From Prevotellaceae bacterium UBA4361 (GTDB lineage Bacteria > Bacteroidota > Bacteroidia > Bacteroidales > Bacteroidaceae), in assembly GCA_002393575.1 (NCBI GenBank), contig DGSN01000003.1, positions 1-27,741 of the forward strand: a DNA stretch of 27,741 bases, read 5' to 3'. Both the position numbers and the translations under genes were made by a program. This document shows, one piece after another, positions 6,878 to 15,295 of the stretch. A model generated the notes under the pieces. The model made no database searches. It was not told where the DNA came from and worked only from the letters and a program-made list of their open reading frames with translations. The first letter of the stretch is position 1; each line of letters begins with the position of its first letter.

Positions 6878-9584
6878 TTGTATGGGTATTTATTGTTTGT
6901 TCTGCTTGCGTTTTGAAAGTTGAGAATTCACGTATTGGGGCTTTATATACTGCCTCGATGCCGAGAGAGCGGAAATGCTTGATAGCACATTTGATGCGGG
7001 CTATTTCATGTGGAGTGAGAGCTTTCTTGTCGTTAATATCATTGGTCCCCTTAATCTCAACAACGAAATAGTATTCTTGTTGGTCTTGATTATGCCGTAA
7101 TGACACTTGTTTCAGTACTACACCAAAGTCTGGTTCGTAATTGCCTATAGGTGTCGGAATCTTGTACCATGATGGAAATTTCAAGAAACAAAGCACCTTT
7201 TGGTCTTCATTTTTTTCTGCGTCGGCGGCGAATTTGCGTTCGAGCCCACTGTCATAGAGCGTTTTGTCCCATACACCATGATTAGGCGTTGAGACATAAT
7301 TGTCGCAGGCATCTTTCGTGAAGTCGGCAAAGTCAAAGGGATAGACTTCATTAGTAGGATTGTACTCAACAAATCTTACCAATTCTTCAAGCTGAACCTG
7401 TTTGATTTTGAAAGCTGCCTGCTCTAGAAAGACGGGGGGATTCTTAAGATATTCTTTCTTGGTCTCAATTTCCTGAATAATACGCATGACAGAGTTATAG
7501 CAGAGACCCGTTTTTTCACTTAGGTCTTCTACTAAGTCCTGTGCCGAATAATGTCCTTTTAGATTGCGGTCTTCCGAACCGATATATTCCCGTTGTGATA
7601 AATCCTCAATGTCACTTACACGATAGCTGGAAACTTCAGCTTTGTATTCGGCTATAGAGATAGTGTTCAATTCCTCTATGCTACGACGTATGATGGCATC
7701 CTCATCGAAACTCACACGATAGGTAGTTTTCTTAGCAATTGTATTCCAGAACCTACGAAATACACTTTGAATGCCCTTGTCCTTATTCAGTTTGAACGTC
7801 ACACGGTTCTGGTGCTTACCTTTATGTGTATGCTTGAGCTTAGCACTTGTGCAAGACTTGCCAAATGCCTTCTCGTTTTCGTTCTGATAACTACGAGCAA
7901 AAGTTTCGTAAGTCTCATTAGGAACAACTGTGAGTTGATTGATTACTTCATCGTCAGGCGTATCCTCTGCGTCATAAACACGCTCACCCTGTTGGTTCAC
8001 GCAGATACGAAGTCCTCTACCTATTTCCTGACGCTTTTTGTTCTCTGAATAACTTTCATTGAGTGTGGCAATACAGAACACGTTGGGATTATCCCATCCT
8101 ACACCAAGAGCAGAATGAGAGAATACGAATTCTATTGTGCTACCAAATGACAAGAGTTTTTGTTTATTATGCAGAATTTCGTCATAGATTTCCTTATTGC
8201 TCTTGTTGGTCTTCTCATTGTCGGTGAATTCTCCTGTAGAGGTCTTTGCAAAATAGAATCCTTGGACGGCTGATACTTGTTCATCCGAAGGGATTTGCCC
8301 ATTGTGGCATTCTGCATAAACCTTCTTGTACTGTTGCTCAAAGATTCTCTTGATGACAGGGTTGTCAGGGCTCATATAGTTAGCGACCTTGTCTATGAAG
8401 ATAAGAGAAAGATTCTTGATGCCTTTAGGCTTTAAACGCTGCTGATTCTCAAAATGACGGCGTATGAGCCATTCTAGCTGTAATGCCCATATCTGTTCTT
8501 TGTTAGCTGATGAAGCACCCTCTTCGATACTGGTGCCGTTAGTGAACTCTACCACCCATTTACGGGTACTCATTTTCTTGTAGATGCGGCTGATAGTAAA
8601 GTCAGAATAGGTGTCATTTCCCGATTTGTCCGCAAGGTTGTCGCCTTTCTTCAAGAGGTTGGAGTCTTTGAAGACGAAATTCTCTTTAGTCCTGTTGTAT
8701 TTCCAGAATTTCAACCTTACCTTTGGCTCAGTTTTGGTTTCCTGCACCTCGCTGATTTCTATCTTCAATGTTGCTTCATCGTTTTTCTCAGTAACGGTGA
8801 GCACTTCTATCTTCTTCACCAATCCTAAACGATAACTCTCACTTGGAGTCAGCTGATAGAGCATATTCACCTTAACGGCATGGGTAGCAGAATAGCGGAA
8901 CTTGAACAACGGAGAAAGCTTAGCAAGCCATAATTTGGAGTTATCTGTGTCCATTCCTTCCTGCGGCTCATCCATGAATACGATAGGGTGTGTGCGGGCA
9001 ATAGCCTCGATGAAAGGTTTGTTATTGAATAGATCTTCGCGCACTTCCTGGTTCAGAATCTTATCTTCAGAATTGAACGAAGCCATTGTCATAATCATTA
9101 TCTGAGGAGTTTCAGCAGTAATGAAGTCACGAAGATCACTCAACTTGGAACTATCGTACACGAAAGCATTGGGGGTAAAGCCATACTTGTCTTCCAACTG
9201 GACTTTGAAATTCTCAAATGTATCTATGGCTCCTTGACGGATAGGGATAGATGGCACAAGAACGATGAACTTGGTAAGACCATATTCTTTGTACAATTCA
9301 TATGCAGACTGAATGTAGGTCAAGGTCTTGCCAGTGCCTGTCTCCATTTCAATGCATGCGTCCCTTGTTTCTTGAAGATTGGATTGTAAAGGATCTACTC
9401 CGTTTTCTGCTGCAATCTTGTTTATGTTAGCCGTCAACTTCTCCAAGGATAGCGAGCAGTAGTTAGCCCGAATGTCCTCATCCGTTGCATTGTCGTATGT
9501 ATTTCGTTCCATCCCGCGAAAGACCTCCACCACACTTCTTATGGCAGTTCGCTGATGTTCTGGGGTTTCTAATTTGAATATCAT
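6864..9584 (-). CDS. res: Type III restriction enzyme, Res subunit (helicase-nuclease)
   Basis: A 906-residue ATP-driven DNA translocase and endonuclease that acts with Mod. Walker A is METGTGKT (80-87). Motif II has the Type III form DEPQ (205-208). Motif III is YSATH (231-235) and motif VI is QEIGRGLR (519-526). The C-terminal nuclease carries the PD...ExK signature: LERKFA near 781-786, PDFG (818-821) and VVEIKG (841-846). All key residues are present, so the protein looks intact. It is first in the operon, whereas most characterised Type III loci have mod first. It is preceded by a ~130-nt leader with a strong -7 box at 9715-9722. Confidence 0.94.
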   Translation of the reverse strand: MIFKLETPEHQRTAIRSVVEVFRGMERNTYDNATDEDIRANYCSLSLEKLTANINKIAAENGVDPLQSNLQETRDACIEMETGTGKTLTYIQSAYELYKEYGLTKFIVLVPSIPIRQGAIDTFENFKVQLEDKYGFTPNAFVYDSSKLSDLRDFITAETPQIMIMTMASFNSEDKILNQEVREDLFNNKPFIEAIARTHPIVFMDEPQEGMDTDNSKLWLAKLSPLFKFRYSATHAVKVNMLYQLTPSESYRLGLVKKIEVLTVTEKNDEATLKIEISEVQETKTEPKVRLKFWKYNRTKENFVFKDSNLLKKGDNLADKSGNDTYSDFTISRIYKKMSTRKWVVEFTNGTSIEEGASSANKEQIWALQLEWLIRRHFENQQRLKPKGIKNLSLIFIDKVANYMSPDNPVIKRIFEQQYKKVYAECHNGQIPSDEQVSAVQGFYFAKTSTGEFTDNEKTNKSNKEIYDEILHNKQKLLSFGSTIEFVFSHSALGVGWDNPNVFCIATLNESYSENKKRQEIGRGLRICVNQQGERVYDAEDTPDDEVINQLTVVPNETYETFARSYQNENEKAFGKSCTSAKLKHTHKGKHQNRVTFKLNKDKGIQSVFRRFWNTIAKKTTYRVSFDEDAIIRRSIEELNTISIAEYKAEVSSYRVSDIEDLSQREYIGSEDRNLKGHYSAQDLVEDLSEKTGLCYNSVMRIIQEIETKKEYLKNPPVFLEQAAFKIKQVQLEELVRFVEYNPTNEVYPFDFADFTKDACDNYVSTPNHGVWDKTLYDSGLERKFAADAEKNEDQKVLCFLKFPSWYKIPTPIGNYEPDFGVVLKQVSLRHNQDQQEYYFVVEIKGTNDINDKKALTPHEIARIKCAIKHFRSLGIEAVYKAPIREFSTFKTQAEQTINTHTNGNI

Positions 9585-9714
9585 GTTAAAAACGTATTGC
9601 TTTTATGCTACTCAGCAAATCATCGGTTAGTAATCTGCTTGTCGGCCAACACCGCTCTGATTCTGTTTTGACAATCGTATTTCTCCATCTATCTTGATTT
9701 TAGTTATTTATGTG

Positions 9715-9722
9715 CAAAGATA
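9715..9722 (-). promoter_or_regulatory. -7 promoter box of the res-mod-HNH-wHTH operon
   Basis: The minus strand reads TATCTTTG followed by CAC, 130 nt before the res ATG. About 60 bp around this box (9710-9768) align almost without gaps to the region around the dinD -7 box (19198-19260), including TGTGCAAAGATAAA and ATATTAT. A TTG on the minus strand at 9746-9744 is a possible but loosely spaced -33 element. Confidence 0.7.
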
Positions 9723-9798
9723 AACATAATTTGTTAAACTTCACAACTTCATGTTGGATATTATCTCGTTTTGCATTTTCTGTCCTCTTCCCTTTGCT

Positions 9799-9943
9799 TG
9801 TACTGAAACGCTCCTTTATCTGTACTGAACCATTCATTTGATTGTACTGAAATGTTGAGCCTTCGGTGTTTTTCAAGCGAGGGCTCGTTTGAGTTGCGAC
9901 GAGGGCTCGCTTGAACGATAACGAGGGCTCGTTTGTTTAGTGG
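9799..9943. repeat. 22-nt-period repeat array, locus 1 (two unit types in one register)
   Basis: TGTACTGAA occurs at 9799, 9821 and 9843, each exactly 22 nt apart. The core CGAGGGCTCG occurs at 9878, 9900 and 9922, also 22 nt apart. A degenerate reverse-sense core (TGAGCCTTCG) at 9856 falls in the same register and joins the two parts. The 12-nt spacers after the first two intact cores are TTTGAGTTGCGA and CTTGAACGATAA. The array lies in the 584-bp gap between the res promoter and the DUF2147 gene. The rest of that gap holds the res leader, with no other gene visible. Confidence 0.85.
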
Positions 9944-10129
9944 AATCAAAGGGGCGGTTGGGTGAATCCTTTTGTGGGTTGAAGAAGGTATCTTATTGTG
10001 GTGGATTAAAAGGGTTGCTTTGGTATGGTTTTCTCGTTTTTGGAATTCGTCTAAAGTGAAATGGTGTGAACCGAATGGTGAAAAAGTGATTTTGTGCTTG
10101 TCTTGATGGGTTTGTGTTTAAAAAAATTG

Positions 10130-10137
10130 TACCTTTG
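10130..10137 (+). promoter_or_regulatory. -7 promoter box of the DUF2147 gene
   Basis: TACCTTTG followed by CAG, 31 nt before the ATG at 10169, fits the TAnnTTTG consensus. The nearest upstream TTTG (10111) is closer than the usual spacing. Confidence 0.6.
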
Positions 10138-10168
10138 CAGCGGAAAAATTTAAAAAAAGAGTAACTGT

Positions 10169-10564
10169 ATGAAAACACTTTTATTAAGTATTGCCATGAT
10201 GCTGGTGTCGGCAAGTGGCTTTGCACAGGACATTGTGGGTACGTGGCTGACTGAGGCTGGCGATGCACAGGTGGAAATCTATCAGTCGGGCGACCAGTTC
10301 AATGGTAAGATTGTTTGGCTGGAGAAAGGCCCTGAAACTAAGGACATTCACAACTCTGATGCGAAGTTGCGTGGGCGTAAGCTGATGGGTGTGAACATCT
10401 TGAGCGGTCTGACCAAGAAGAAGGACAAGTGGGAAGGTGGAAGGATTTACAATCCTAAGAACGGTAAGAGCTACAAGTGCTCGATTTGGTTGGACGGCAA
10501 GGTGCTGAAAGTGAGAGGCTATCTTGGCGTTTTCTACGAGACTCAGACTTGGAAGCGCAAATAG
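10169..10564 (+). CDS. Secreted DUF2147 family protein
   Basis: A 131-residue exported protein. Residues 1-20 (MKTLLLSIAMMLVSASGFAQ) are a clear signal peptide. The mature part starts DIVGTWLTEAGDAQVEIY, with GKIVWLEKG, LMGVNILSGL and GGRIYNPKNGKSYKCSIWL, and ends LGVFYETQTWKRK. This is the layout of DUF2147 (PF09917), a small lipocalin-like beta-barrel domain of unknown function common in Bacteroidetes and Proteobacteria. It has its own -7 box and a strong terminator, so it is probably monocistronic. The biological role is unknown. Confidence 0.88.
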   Translation: MKTLLLSIAMMLVSASGFAQDIVGTWLTEAGDAQVEIYQSGDQFNGKIVWLEKGPETKDIHNSDAKLRGRKLMGVNILSGLTKKKDKWEGGRIYNPKNGKSYKCSIWLDGKVLKVRGYLGVFYETQTWKRK

Positions 10565-10585
10565 GCGGCTCTTGGGTAAAGAAAA

Positions 10586-10638
10586 CGAAGGCATCTGCTT
10601 TGAATGATGAAATTCAAGGTAGATGCCTTCGCTTTTTT
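10586..10638 (+). terminator. Terminator after the DUF2147 gene
   Basis: CGAAGGCATCTGCTTTGAAT (10586-10605) pairs with the complementary arm ending AGATGCCTTCG and is followed by C and a run of six T. The stem is about 20 bp with one G-T pair. Confidence 0.9.
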
Positions 10639-10747
10639 ATGGGTGATGTGATGGACGAAAGACGGTGATTTCTTTCGATGGATTCGGGCTTTTTAGGGCT
10701 TACTCACAGTTCTTTGTGGGTGTAGTCCTGCTTGTTGTGGATGAGAA

Positions 10748-11308
10748 CTATTTTGTTCTCTTTAATGTGGAGCTGAAGGTGTTCTCGTCGATGCGTCCGA
10801 AGAGTTCGTTGCCGTCGGCTTGGAGGACGAGTGTGTCTTGCTGGTTGTCGTAAGAGAGAATCACTTTCTTGCCATCGAACTGATAGGTTCCGTCCATCTG
10901 CTGTGTGTCGGCTTCGCCATTTGTTTCGGAGTCAATCTTCATGGACATCTTGCCGTCTGCCATGAATGTCAATGCAACGGCGATTTTCAGCGTGTTCTGA
11001 ATGCTATCGACTTCTTGACGACCTTCGTCGTATTTCTCCTGGATTTGTTCGCTGAGCTGCTTGTCCAGTTCTGCCAACTGTTCGTCGGTCAGTTTTTCTC
11101 CTGTTTCTTCCTCGATTTGGGCAATCAGTTCTGCCTTTGAGCTTTCGATGGATGCATCAATCTGGCTCTTCAGGTCCATCCACATACTGTCAACGCCTTC
11201 CACGATGATGTTGTCGTTGCTAAACTCGCTTCCTTCGAGGGTTGGCTGCTGGTTGCATGATGTGAGAAGGAATAATAGGGTTGTTGCTGCTATAAGAATC
11301 TTTTTCAT
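10748..11308 (-). CDS. Predicted lipoprotein of unknown function
   Basis: A 186-residue protein with a lipoprotein signal peptide, MKKILIAATTLLFLLTSC. The lipobox LTSC gives lipidated Cys18. Residues 40-105 are rich in Glu, Gln and Lys (SSKAELIAQIEEETGEKLTDEQLAELDKQ in part) and probably form a helical or coiled-coil segment. The rest (110-186) looks like a small beta domain of the lipocalin or DUF4923 kind (MADGKMSMKID, MDGTYQFDGKKVILSY, GNELFGRIDENTF), but no family is firmly recognised. It lies 31 nt downstream of dacB on the same strand, so it is likely the last gene of that operon. Confidence 0.8.
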   Translation of the reverse strand: MKKILIAATTLLFLLTSCNQQPTLEGSEFSNDNIIVEGVDSMWMDLKSQIDASIESSKAELIAQIEEETGEKLTDEQLAELDKQLSEQIQEKYDEGRQEVDSIQNTLKIAVALTFMADGKMSMKIDSETNGEADTQQMDGTYQFDGKKVILSYDNQQDTLVLQADGNELFGRIDENTFSSTLKRTK

Positions 11309-11339
11309 TGCTGTTAATGTTTTATAAGGGATTAAGGGT

Positions 11340-12803
11340 TTATCGTGCTAAAATCTGGCAGATGCGGTCTTGGAAGTTGTGTCCTGTGGCTGTGCGCAGG
11401 TTGCCGTTGTTGATGATGGCGAAGGCAAGCAGATGGCCGTTGGAGGCGCGGACATAGCCCGACAGTGCTGACACGCCTGTGACGGTGCCTGTCTTGGCTC
11501 TCACGTTCTGGTATGCTGCGCCTGTGCGCATTCGGTCGGAGATGGTGCCATCGACTCCTGCAATGGGCAGGGACTCGTACAAGGGTGTGAAGATTTGCTT
11601 GTTGCGATAGGCGTAGCGCAACATTTTCACTTCGCCCCATGCACTGACGTAGTTGTAGAGAGAGAGTCCGCTGCCGTCGGCAACTTTTACGTCGTTGGTG
11701 GAAACGCCTGCTTTGCTGAGTACGGACTCCACTTGCTTGGCTCCGTCTTTCCACGTGGCTCCTGTGGATGTGCTGCGCTTTGCCAGCTGGTAAAATACTG
11801 CCTCGGCATGGAGATTGTCGCTGCGCTTCATCATGCGCTCCATCACGGATTCGAGCGTGTTGCTGACGGTGTGGAGGACGTGGGTGCGAGGACAAGGGGA
11901 AGAGGTGATGGCGGTGGGGAAAGGAGGAAGTGCTACACCTGCGGCACGAATCTCGGAGGCGAGTATCTGCATGAAATACTCCTCGGGGTGAGGGATGCAC
12001 TTGCCGTTGCTGGAGGTGATGCTCTGTTCGTGGTTGAAGATGAGCGGACTGAGGTAGGGAACGATTCGTGAAGGCACGTCGTCCCAACACCAGCCGTTGC
12101 CGAGCTGGTCGGCATCCTTCATGCTGATGTCGCCCACGATGCGTCCGTCGATGCTGTCGATTCCCAGTTCACGCACGGCGCGAGCCATGTCCTTCAGGTC
12201 GGAATAGGACACGAGTGGGTCGAAGTCGCCCACCACATAGATGTTGCCACGTAGCACTCGCTTGCGCTGGACGATGGAGTCGGGTAGGGTGGAGTCGATT
12301 TCTTTCGATGGATTGGGCACTTTTTGCTGTATTTGCTGGATGGTTCCGTCGTAGTAAGTGCGTGTGCGGTAGAAGTGGTTTTTGCCCAGAAGTTCGAGGG
12401 CTGCCACTGCCGTGAGAATCTTCTGTGTGGAGGCGGGACGCATCACCTTGTTGTGGTTGTAGGTGAAGAGGAGGGAATCGCCTGTAAGGTCATAGACACA
12501 AAGCCCCGTGTTGAAGTTGTAACCATCGGCTTCGCGTGCCATGCTGCTCAGTCGCTCACGCATGATGTCGCTCCAACTGAGTGCGTGTGCCACGGGGATG
12601 GAGTCGGCAGGGGGAAGCTGGAGCGAGTCGGTGGGCACTGCTGTGCTGTCGTACATGAGTGCGTGCTCGGTGCGAACACGTATTTCTTCTGCACCTTGCG
12701 ATTGCTGCTCAATGTGGTAGCGTTGTGGAACGATGTCCTGTGCTTGCAGGGTCCATGCGCTGCACAGGAGGAAGAGGAGGGTGAGGATATGGTTGCGGTT
12801 CAT
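11340..12803 (-). CDS. dacB: D-alanyl-D-alanine carboxypeptidase/endopeptidase, PBP4 type (peptidase S13)
   Basis: A periplasmic enzyme that trims or cleaves peptidoglycan cross-links. A signal peptide MNRNHILTLLFLLCSAWTLQAQ is present. The three penicillin-binding motifs are SxxK = STQK in RPASTQKILTAV (about residue 125), SxN = SDN in KRSDNLHAEAVFY (about 328) and KTG in RAKTGTVTGVSALSG (about 437). The S13 VADGSGLSLYN block is also present. The frame is open up to 12827, but the ATG at 12803 is chosen because it directly precedes the signal peptide and overlaps the upstream stop as ATGA. The protein is 487 residues, normal for the family. It is the middle gene of a three-gene operon. Confidence 0.92.
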   Translation of the reverse strand: MNRNHILTLLFLLCSAWTLQAQDIVPQRYHIEQQSQGAEEIRVRTEHALMYDSTAVPTDSLQLPPADSIPVAHALSWSDIMRERLSSMAREADGYNFNTGLCVYDLTGDSLLFTYNHNKVMRPASTQKILTAVAALELLGKNHFYRTRTYYDGTIQQIQQKVPNPSKEIDSTLPDSIVQRKRVLRGNIYVVGDFDPLVSYSDLKDMARAVRELGIDSIDGRIVGDISMKDADQLGNGWCWDDVPSRIVPYLSPLIFNHEQSITSSNGKCIPHPEEYFMQILASEIRAAGVALPPFPTAITSSPCPRTHVLHTVSNTLESVMERMMKRSDNLHAEAVFYQLAKRSTSTGATWKDGAKQVESVLSKAGVSTNDVKVADGSGLSLYNYVSAWGEVKMLRYAYRNKQIFTPLYESLPIAGVDGTISDRMRTGAAYQNVRAKTGTVTGVSALSGYVRASNGHLLAFAIINNGNLRTATGHNFQDRICQILAR

Positions 12804-13201
12804 TTTTGTTTTCTTTTCTGTAAGCATTTCACAAATTCGTCTTCGTTTTGGGGAATGATAGCCTGGGATTTCTCTTCGCCATTCGCTTGGTAGGTGAGCA
12901 GGAGGAAGGTGTTGAACGCCTTGCCAAAGAGTCGTATTCCGCTGATTTTCTCCACGCGGAGGAGGTCCTGGAGCGGAATGGTCTTGTCTTTCGAGAACTT
13001 GCCTGTGTGGATGATGATGTCGGTGGACGTGATGGTGTAAGTGGTGTGAATCATGCGGTCAATCATCACAATCAAGAGCATCAATGACAGCAGGAGGATG
13101 ATGGGCTGCTTGTGCCATGCGGAATAGGCAAAGACGATGAAAACGGCTATGAGCAGAATCCAACTCTGAAACTGTATTTTGGCGTGAAAGAGACGAGGCA
13201 T
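12800..13201 (-). CDS. Membrane-anchored bacterial PH-domain protein
   Basis: A 133-residue protein with two adjacent transmembrane helices (about 14-29 and 32-48). A cytoplasmic domain follows, starting YTITSTDIIIHTGKFSKDKTIPLQDLLRVEKI, the pattern of the small bacterial PH domain (DUF1200/YyaB-like, family recalled rather than searched). It ends in a basic tail KCLQKRKQK. Its stop overlaps the dacB start (ATGA), which implies translational coupling with the peptidoglycan enzyme. A possible -7 box (TAAATTTG on the minus strand, 13432-13425) lies 224 nt upstream. The function is unknown. Confidence 0.75.
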   Translation of the reverse strand: MPRLFHAKIQFQSWILLIAVFIVFAYSAWHKQPIILLLSLMLLIVMIDRMIHTTYTITSTDIIIHTGKFSKDKTIPLQDLLRVEKISGIRLFGKAFNTFLLLTYQANGEEKSQAIIPQNEDEFVKCLQKRKQK

Positions 13202-13210
13202 GGATGGGAA

Positions 13211-13265
13211 ATTAAGAATGAAGAATGAAAAAATTAAGAATTAAGAATTGAGAATTGAGAATGAA
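13211..13265. repeat. Degenerate AT-rich direct repeats (AAGAATKA units)
   Basis: Eight or so imperfect copies of ATTAAGAATG/ATTGAGAATG stand head to tail between the PH-domain gene and nadB. The remainder of the 320-bp gap (13266-13486) has no visible gene. A candidate minus-strand -7 box lies at 13425-13432. Confidence 0.6.
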
Positions 13266-13486
13266 AATAATGCCATTCAAGGGAATGGGTCGAACAGACG
13301 AAATTTGTTCATTTGACATTGTGGGCGCAATGATGCAAATTCTGCTGTTTTCTTTAGGAGGCTATTTGCGGGAAAATCAGGGGTGTCGTGCTTAGTGAAA
13401 GGACAAATTTCCTGAAAAACCATGCAAATTTAGGAAAAAAACCAGAAATTATGGTAAAAAGATGGGTGCATATCGTTGGTTTTTAG

Positions 13487-13494
13487 TATTTTTG
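13487..13494 (+). promoter_or_regulatory. -7 promoter box of nadB
   Basis: TATTTTTG followed by CAT, 28 nt before the ATG at 13522. Because it lies inside the longer open frame that begins at 13462, it argues for the shorter start. Confidence 0.65.
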
Positions 13495-13521
13495 CATGAT
13501 TTATGCACAAAATACTCGTCA

Positions 13522-15135
13522 ATGACACGTAAATTTGATTTTCTCATCATCGGCTCAGGCGTAGCCGGAATGAGTTATGCCTTGAAAGTGGCTCGCGCTA
13601 AAAAAGGGAAGATTGCCATTATTTGCAAGACAACTCTTGAAGAAGCCAATACCGCTAAGGCACAGGGAGGCATTGCCTCAGTGACTAACCTGCTTGTGGA
13701 TAATTTTGAGAAGCACATCGAGGACACGATGATTGCGGGCGACTATATCAGCGACCGCGATGCTGTGGAGCAGGTGGTTCGCAACGCACCAGCTGGCATT
13801 AAGGAACTCGTGGAGTGGGGTGTGAATTTCGACAAGAAGGAGGACGGACAGTTCGACCTTCACCGCGAAGGCGGTCACTCTGAATTCCGCATCCTGCATC
13901 ATGCTGACGACACGGGTGCTGAAATTCAGCGTGGACTGATGGCTGCCATCCGCAGTAATCCCGACATTGAGATTTTGGAAAACCACTTCGCCGTGGAAAT
14001 CATCACCCAGCACCACCTTGGCGTTCGTGTCACTCGTCGCACTCCCGACATTGAGTGCTACGGTGCTTACGTCTTGAATCCCAAGACGGGAAAGATTGAC
14101 ACCTACCTCTCGAAGGTGACACTCATGGCTACAGGAGGAACGGGGGCTGTGTATGCCACGACCACCAATCCGAACATTGCTACGGGCGACGGCATTGCCA
14201 TGGTCTATCGTGCCAAAGGCAAGGTGCAGGACATGGAGTTTGTGCAGTTCCACCCAACGGCTCTCTATCATCCAGGCGAGACGCACCCTGCTTACCTCAT
14301 CACCGAGGCGATGCGAGGCTACGGCGGCATTCTCCGTTTGCCTACAGGCGAGGAATTCATGCAGAAATACGACGAGCGACTGAGTCTGGCTCCTCGCGAC
14401 ATTGTGGCTCGTGCCATCGACAACGAGATGAAGATTCACGGTATTGACCACGTCTGCCTCGACGTGACACACAAAGACCCCGAGGAGACCAAGCACCACT
14501 TCCCTAACATCTATGCGAAGTGCCTTTCCATCGGTATCGACATCACGAAGCAATACATTCCTGTTGCTCCATGTGCTCACTATATGTGTGGTGGCATCAA
14601 GGTGAACCTTGACGCACAATCCAGCATTCGTCGCCTTTATGCCGTGGGAGAATGCTCGTGCACAGGTTTGCATGGCGGCAACCGCTTGGCTTCCAACTCG
14701 CTCATTGAGGCTGTTGTCTATGCCGACGCAGCTGCCAAGCACTCGCTGAGTGTAATTGACCAATACGAATTCAACGAGAAAGTACCTGAATGGAACGACG
14801 AGGGCACACTGAGCAACGAAGAGAAGGTGCTCATCAATCAGGACATGAAGGAAGTGGGACAGGTGATGTCCACCTACGTGGGTATCGTGCGCAGCGACCT
14901 CCGCTTGCATCGTGCCTGGGAACGTCTCGACTTACTCTACGAAGAGACGGAACACCTCTTCAAGCGTGTGAAGGCAACGAAGGACATCTGCGAACTTCGC
15001 AACATGATTAACGTGGGCTATCTGATTACTCGTCAGGCTTTGGAACGCAAGGAAAGCCGCGGCTTGCACTACACCGTGGACTATCCAAAGCACGCACTCG
15101 ACGACAAGAAGAATAAGGACCCATTCAAGGCATAA
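13522..15135 (+). CDS. nadB: L-aspartate oxidase
   Basis: An FAD enzyme that oxidises aspartate to iminoaspartate, the first step of de novo NAD synthesis (partner NadA is not in the window). The 537-residue product starts MTRKFDFLIIGSGVAGMSYA with the dinucleotide-binding GxGxxG at 11-16. Other family blocks are TAKAQGG (44-50), EGGHSEFRILH, LMATGGTGAVY with NPNIATGDG, EFVQFHPTALYHPG, CGGIKVNLD and the C-terminal FAD contact GLHGGNRLASNSLIEAVV. The frame extends 20 codons upstream to 13462, but the promoter box lies in that stretch. A terminator follows immediately. Confidence 0.95.
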   Translation: MTRKFDFLIIGSGVAGMSYALKVARAKKGKIAIICKTTLEEANTAKAQGGIASVTNLLVDNFEKHIEDTMIAGDYISDRDAVEQVVRNAPAGIKELVEWGVNFDKKEDGQFDLHREGGHSEFRILHHADDTGAEIQRGLMAAIRSNPDIEILENHFAVEIITQHHLGVRVTRRTPDIECYGAYVLNPKTGKIDTYLSKVTLMATGGTGAVYATTTNPNIATGDGIAMVYRAKGKVQDMEFVQFHPTALYHPGETHPAYLITEAMRGYGGILRLPTGEEFMQKYDERLSLAPRDIVARAIDNEMKIHGIDHVCLDVTHKDPEETKHHFPNIYAKCLSIGIDITKQYIPVAPCAHYMCGGIKVNLDAQSSIRRLYAVGECSCTGLHGGNRLASNSLIEAVVYADAAAKHSLSVIDQYEFNEKVPEWNDEGTLSNEEKVLINQDMKEVGQVMSTYVGIVRSDLRLHRAWERLDLLYEETEHLFKRVKATKDICELRNMINVGYLITRQALERKESRGLHYTVDYPKHALDDKKNKDPFKA

Positions 15136-15152
15136 CACTTTGAAATGCAAGC

Positions 15153-15195
15153 AACCTAATAGTTCTTTTTTTTAGAGGGAACTATTAGGTTTTTC
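15153..15195 (+). terminator. Terminator after nadB
   Basis: AACCTAATAGTTC (15153-15165) pairs with GAACTATTAGGTT (15179-15191) around a T-rich loop, and T residues follow. It may work in both directions. Confidence 0.85.
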
Positions 15196-15295
15196 CTTTA
15201 TACATCTCTTTATGAGTATGTAGAAGAAAGAGTATGTTTCCGAAGTGAAGAAACAAATACATTATATTTTCAAATCTAAAAAACAAAACGAAATC

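Noticed and set aside
6690..6923. Phase-variable simple repeats at the 5' end of mod
   Set aside because: No homopolymer or short tandem repeat long enough for slipped-strand switching is visible in mod or its start region.
13462..13521. Longer nadB start adding 20 residues
   Set aside because: The -7 box at 13487-13494 lies within this stretch, and family members start at the MTRKFDF-like position just before the FAD-binding strand.
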